A stretch of DNA of 64,000 nucleotides from Prinia subflava (taxonomy: Eukaryota > Chordata > Aves > Passeriformes > Cisticolidae), in contig NC_086266.1 in assembly GCF_021018805.1 (NCBI RefSeq), forward strand, positions 5,890,001 through 5,954,000, written 5' to 3'. The position numbers and the translations under genes are program-made. This document shows positions 58,195 to 64,000 of this stretch, one piece after another. Within the stretch, counting starts at the first letter, position 1, and each line of letters starts with the position of its first letter. The notes beneath the pieces were generated by a model. The model was not told where the DNA came from, ran no database searches, and saw nothing but the letters and a program-made list of their open reading frames with translations.

Positions 58195-61100
58195 AAATTT
58201 TATTTTTTGAAAATGACATTACACACATCTTGCAAATGTACATTTAGATGAGAAAACAATGAGTAACAAATATTGAGAGCAAAGCTATAAAGTGGACAGG
58301 TTCTCTGCTGCATGGCATTGCATTACAAGAATACTCAGACCCGGGATGGTTATTACAAGTAGTAAAAACAGTTCACAACACCTCACAAAAATGGAAATCT
58401 TTTCCTAGTCAAAGCTTCTGACAAAAGGAAATTCTGTTAAGGGAGAAGAGCCATAGGGAATGGAGGTGTGGATCTAGGTACACTTTGTGATTTTGTGGCA
58501 CGGCTTTTTGGGGTTTCTTTAAGTCCATTTCTTACAAAATGTGTCTTTGTGAGTGACCCCATCTTTTCCAAGAGTTTTTCTGCCAACAGAACCACAGCTA
58601 ATAAACAAGAAGCCCCTTGTACACAACTCAGAGCTGGGGAGCGTGGAGAAGGAGTCACCCACAGACCCCCCAATAACAAAATTGCCATATCCCATCCCCA
58701 CCCCTCGCTGTGTACCCAGGAAAATCCAAAGCGTGTGCAAACTCCGCAAATCAGGGGCCGTGGGACGAGTCCCAGGGACAGCCAGGAGCAGGGCCACGGC
58801 TGCAGGGGACCAGCAGCACCTCACCCTCCACCAGAGCCAAACTTCCAGGGCTGGGCTCGCTCCCCAGCTCCAGCAGAGGCAGCGGGGGCTGATCCCCCCT
58901 GCTGGATCCTGGAAGTGGGATCTGATCAACGTGCCAAGGCAAGGCACTGCGAGAAACGTTCCCCCAGAGAACCTGTTGAGAACTGCTTTTCAAACCTGGT
59001 CGTTCGTCGTTTTATTTATGCCCAAATCTGTACTTTACAACCACGAGAGAGAGAGAGACAAAGACAGAGTAAGAGAGAGGGAGAGAGAGAGAATCTTTCC
59101 AGGAGGAAAGGAAGAGCTAATTAAGAAAAGAGAGGTACAGGACCATGCATTTACTCTCAAGAGCTTGTTCACGAGCAAGCCAACATTTCTAACACTACAA
59201 CCACTCATCTACATCTGTTTGCTAAGTAACTGAGTTCTACCTACAACTAGAGAGCAGAAGGGGTCTTTTTATTTTCTTCCCCCTCCCTTTAAAACGTCAA
59301 TAAAAATGTTTTCTGTACAAGTTGAATGGCACAAAAGGTGGTTAAAATGCTAAATAACTCACCACAAGTGGAGAAATGCAAAATTAGTTCAAAACATGCA
59401 TGGACTGTGTACAGGTAAGCAAGGAATCATTGGCATAAAGCTGCAATATATTACAAGATGATACAGTTGAGATCTTTTGGAATAACCTCTGCTTGTTCTG
59501 TCCCTTTGAAGAGACCTTCACATAAAAATTCAGCATAAAGGGAAGTCAAGGTATGTATCCAAGCAGGAAGTTAACTACGGGCAACGTTATTTATCTGAAG
59601 AGAAAAGCATTTCCCCTCCCCTTCCACACACTCCCCCAAGGTACAAAAGTCAACATGATCAGCATTGCTGCAGGCTTGCCAAAAAGAAAGGTTAGACAGG
59701 TCTGGGGTAGGAGAATGAAAGCACCATTTAAATTAACAGCTCTTTGTACAGTGTCATTAATTAAATACCTTATTCTTTAAACAAAAACATCCTGAAGTTT
59801 ACCAATCCCACCAAAATAACCACGGACCCCTTCCCACCCCCGTGTCCTCCAAGGTTATGTACACAGAGTTTAAAGTATACCAGCTAAACTTTAAACCCAG
59901 CTGCCCCTCCAACCCCCACCCTCTGAACGACAAGAGAAAATACATGGTGGCCTCTCAGTTATGTTATATTATATTATATTGCAGCTTTGTCGTTAATGGG
60001 GAAATCATAGAGACTCGATGAATGAGCTAAGACAGTAATCCATGATCAGGCTCCAGTTCAGCTGCACACCTCCCTCCCTCAGCACTGCTGGGAGCTGCAG
60101 GGTCCTGAGCAAAGGCAGCTCCTGCTCCACACAGGAGCAGCGTGAGGAGCTCAGGCTGAGGGATGGGAGCTGCTCACCTCAGCGTGGGACAGGGTTTGTC
60201 ACTGAGAAGGCAGACAAAGGCTGGTGACAGCAAAGCCAGCAGGCTGATCCTCCTTTCCTGTGCTTCCAGGCTAGACAGTGTCACAAAATCCAGAGAATTG
60301 TGGAGGGGAATGTGTCATTTCAGAGAACAGAAGAGATTTGGCTAGAAAGATTTCCTCTTTCCAAAAGACCCTGGGTGTCTTCTAATGGCTAATCACAGCT
60401 GTCCTAGGACTGCCACGGTGCTAAAGCTGCTTGGATCACCCATCATTTAAATAAAAAGCAAACTAACAACAATTTCACATGTCAGAATTCAGCATGTAAT
60501 TATTACTCACAGGCTTCCTTGTTCTTACATTCAATACTCGTGCTTCACCATATCTAAAAACACCAATTAGGAGTGTAATTAATTCCCTAGACATTCTTCT
60601 TTTTAGGCAGATGCATCATTAGATATCACACTAAATCTGGAAAATGCTTCTCTGTCTTAAAGAGAGGGAGAGAAAGGAAAAAAAGCTGTGTGTTCTGCAA
60701 CCCACCTGTGACTGCATGGTCAGCATGAGAGGGAAACAGAATATCACAGAATTTCACCTGACACCTGCTAAGGAAAGTGAATTACAATTCCACCCATAAC
60801 TGCTCTGCAATGTTTGGAAGCAGATGGAGAAAAGCAGCCATGCTGTAATTAAAAAAAAAAAAAGCCAAAATACTCCTCCAATATAACCTCGAAACCTAAA
60901 CAACAACAAAAATAAACCCCACCAAGTGTTTCTCAGGGATTCTCTGAAAATGAAATTTGTCATGTTGAGAACTGGGCCTGGACCCAAGGCTGGGATCCGT
61001 TTGATCCCTTGCAGGTATTTCCCAAATCCGACCCTGTGCATGGATTTCCCAGGGTTCAGGGAAACCTTTCCTCAGGGGCTCAGAGCCAGGGTTTGGTTCT

Positions 61101-64000
61101 GGATCCCCCTGACCAGGTGCCACCTCCCTGTCCCATCCTGACTGCACGTGCCACGTGAGCCCCAGGGCTCTGCAACCACCCCCTGTGCAAATGGGACTCC
61201 AGTTTAGCTCCATTTCACATCTATAAACTTTGCAAAGAGAGATGAAAGAACCAGCTTGGATAAAATTCAAAAGCAGCCTTGAATTTGGATGAGTCACCTA
61301 AAATGAACCGAACCATCCTTTTTATTTCAGAGACATTTGGCAATGCTGTTCTCTAAAAACCAAGCCAGCCATAAATCTCTATTCTGCCTGCTACTTGCTA
61401 GGACTAGAGTAGAAAAATCCTGGTAGAAATAGAAATACTACTTCTAGTTCCACAAACCTGCTGGGCTCAGGGCATGTCTGTTGGCAGACTGAGTGAGAGC
61501 AAAGTGAGATAAAGCCAACACTCTTTAGAAGCAAAAAATACGGAGAAGACCCTGATTTGCTGAGGTTCCTTGTTTAATTTCCAATTCTAAAACTTTTAAG
61601 GTAGTTCAACAAACTATTTCAGCTTTATCATTAACAATAATTAAACCATACATAATATCTCCCATCTATAACTTGCTATTCAAGGTCCATACAAGAGATC
61701 ACTTTTTAACTGGGGTCAGTGAGGTTTTCTCTGCAAAGGTTGCAGCTGGCACCCAGGAAACTGAATCTGCACTCAAGTAATCAATCACACAGGAATCATC
61801 AACAGTAATCAATCTTTGAAATAGGAGACCAACCTTGGACCAAATAGATTCATAAATTTATTACAGAGGAGTTTCTGCCTGGTTAAAGAAGCAGAAAATT
61901 AAGTGTATTGGGTTTCATTTGATTTATATTGAGTGTCTGAGAATTTATGGAAATAAAAGAGATGCAATCTTTACGCAACAAAAAAAAATTGAGACTATAC
62001 AGCAAAAAAAGTGTTTGGATAAGTCAGTTATTTTGTGGTTTAGGATTAAATTTACTATAACTCAACTGAGTTTAGGAAAAAGATCTCATGAGAAAGCCAG
62101 TGTTAAACACAGGTGCCCTTGTTCAGCACGGATTCCCATTGCTGTGGTGGCTGCAGCAGCTCTCACACAGGGGCTGGGCATTTCCTGGGCAGGATCAGCA
62201 TCACCACAGCAAACCCAGCAAACCTCCCCGAGGAGCCTGTCCTGGCTTCTCACCCTGGCTGCCACTTTTCCCAGAGTTTGCTGAGCCCTGTGGGAAGGGA
62301 TGGGAGGCTCTGAGTGTCCTCATTGTTCTCTCCCATTCCCCAGAGTGCCAGGTCTGTCCTGCCCGGGCCAGGGCACGCTGCTCAGGGATTGCTATTTCTG
62401 ATTGACACAGGGAGTGTAAATAAACCCAACCCACAGCTTGGTGCTGCCTTCAGCACAGGGCTGCATCCTCCTCCTCCCTTTGAGAGATGGCAGGAGAGTT
62501 AAAGAGTAGCTTCACACCGAGTTCTCCTGCCTGCAGCCAGGTTTGGCCTTATTTCTGTCCAGGGAGAGGGACAGACTCTGCTGTGGACAGACACTGCCCC
62601 TGGCCTGGTACCTGGCAGTGACTCTCAGCAAACAGCCTGCTGCTGCTCTTCTGTCCAAACCAAGCCACACATCCTCAGCTAGCCCAGCCTCCTTCTCTGT
62701 TTGTCCCCAGAATTTCTTGGCTTTTTTCTTTCATTGCTCCCACACATCAGTGGCACTGACGTGTCCAGCGCTGTGCCTCGTGCTCTCCCTGCTGTTGGAT
62801 TTTCTCTGAAGCTCCAGCTCATTTCATTTACTCATTTCAGTACCTACCTCCTAACACACATCCCCCACCATTCCTCTCAGGAACAGGCTTTTCCCTTCAT
62901 TTCCTGTGTTTTCCATCATGGCATCTTTCCCTGGTGATGCCAACTTTCTTTTTTTTCAGCTGACAGATTAATTACTGCCAAGATTTGTTAATTTCATTCA
63001 GGCGTCCTCCTTTTTCTTCAATCTGAGTGATAAACTGTCAGACCTAGGGAACCTCCAAACTGGCTCAAGAGTCCTGAGTTCAGGAGATAAAGAGCAAGAG
63101 TCACAAGAGGTGAGTTCAAGTGCACTAAGCAAGGACAGCTTAGCTGCAAGGCAGCTCCTCCCTCGTAGCCATCTGGCCACGAACACTTTCTAAACAAGAA
63201 GGTTTTCAACACCTGGCCCACTGTTTTCTTGGTAGAAAGCCACTGAAATAATTAGACTTATTCACTGTTTGTAAACACAAGGCCCATATTTTGACTTCTA
63301 GCACGAATTGCCCTGATAAATGCATGTACATCTAACAAACAGAGGGGCAGTGGGGGCTGTGTTCAGGCAGGAGAGAAATGGGCTGCTGGATGAGGGGATC
63401 TCCTTCCTTCCAGGGATGTTGCTGGTTTCGATGGGGAACTAAAAATGAAGTGTCTGTGTTTCACCATGACTGCAATACTGAAGTGTTTTTACAGCAGAAT
63501 TTTGAAAGAGCTGGAGTTCTGTGAGCGACTTGCAAGAGATAAGTTTGTTTCTATAAAGTGTTCAGACTTTGCTGAGTAATGAATACATTTTAAAATCAAG
63601 CTCTTGTAGGCACCCTACAGGTGGAGGGAAGTGTTGGGACCAGCCCTCTGTGCACTGGGACACCATGGCACAAGCAGCAGTGATCTGTCCAGGGTTGTGC
63701 CACACCCCAACAGTTCTGAAACTCCACTGCTGAATCCACTAGGTTTGACTCTCATTTGTTCAGAAGTTCATCTGTTGGCCACAAATAGCTGTTGATGTGT
63801 TTAACCTTCTCTGAGCAGTGTCCCGAGGGATGGACAGTGGTCTGTGACCCCAAACTCCACATTTTCACCTGGAGGTGTAGTGCTCATGCCATGCCCTGCA
63901 GCTGGGATCCTGTCAGAGCAGCTGTGCAGTGGCATTGCTGGAAAAAGCCTTTCCATGCACCTACTTATATTCCCTGGAAATCTCCCCTCTCCGTTTTAAA
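58195..64000 (-). other. Possible long 3' UTR of a minus-strand neighbour (DCX by synteny)
   Basis: A minus-strand AATAAA (TTTATT on the plus strand) lies near 58199-58204. To its right is almost 6 kb with few recognised repeats, no coding exon, and further minus-strand AATAAA near 59012 and 59268. In mammals DCX lies directly upstream of CAPN6 on the same strand and has a very long 3' UTR, which fits. No coding sequence confirms it, so this remains an inference. Confidence 0.3.
59045..59093 (+). repeat. Imperfect (GA)n tract
   Basis: GAGAGAGAGA runs interrupted by CAAAGACAGAGTAA. It lies within the proposed 3' UTR. Confidence 0.95.

Noticed and set aside
1..64000. Endogenous retroviral genes, tRNA, rRNA, microRNA hairpins, CRISPR arrays
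   Set aside because: Only LTR-like sequences were found, without gag, pol or env remains. No cloverleaf, rRNA core or regularly spaced repeat-spacer array was seen.

Overview
The window is vertebrate nuclear DNA and almost certainly avian, probably a songbird. Long introns with GT-AG splice sites surround short coding blocks. The dispersed repeats include several CR1-type LINE tails (the standard bird LINE) and several LTR-like sequences that share a TATA-like box followed by AATAAA. There are no bacterial features, no CRISPR array, and no tRNA or rRNA gene that I can recognise.

One protein-coding gene can be read completely. It is a calpain on the minus strand whose twelve coding exons run from the ATG at 41248 to the stop at 4996. 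Joined in phase, the exons give 1,935 nt, or 644 residues. The N-terminal block, the NRSGGC segment and the C-terminal SSDDLAEL ending fit calpain-6 (CAPN6) better than calpain-5. Unlike mammalian CAPN6, which has lost the active-site cysteine, this copy keeps the whole catalytic set (Q75, C81, H252, N284), so it looks like an active protease gene.

Layout. 1-2480: LTR fragment, long (TTCTC)n array and AT-rich sequence, with no recognised exon. 2567-2581: CTCF-like motif. About 2600-4995: probable CAPN6 3' UTR with a minus-strand AATAAA at 2625-2630. 4996-21368: eleven coding exons, with introns carrying CR1 tails, LTR-like repeats, minisatellites and a cluster of POU octamers. 21369-41083: a 19.7 kb intron, mostly unique sequence, with a rearranged duplication and several tandem arrays. 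41084-41248: first coding exon. 41249-about 48760: upstream intron and a candidate 5' UTR exon ending at 48460, with a CArg-type SRF motif upstream. 51003-53515: CpG-rich segment followed by minisatellites in series. 53516-58190: little recognisable. 58195-64000: repeat-poor sequence that may be the 3' UTR of another minus-strand gene. By conserved mammalian gene order that gene would be DCX, but no DCX coding exon is present to prove it.

The most rewarding items for follow-up are the intact catalytic triad, the octamer/MEF2 cluster in the last intron, a decayed copy of the exon 8 donor beside the real one, a duplication with a hairpin exactly at its junction, and the candidate promoter with an overlapping upstream ORF. 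I found no convincing new multi-gene system.
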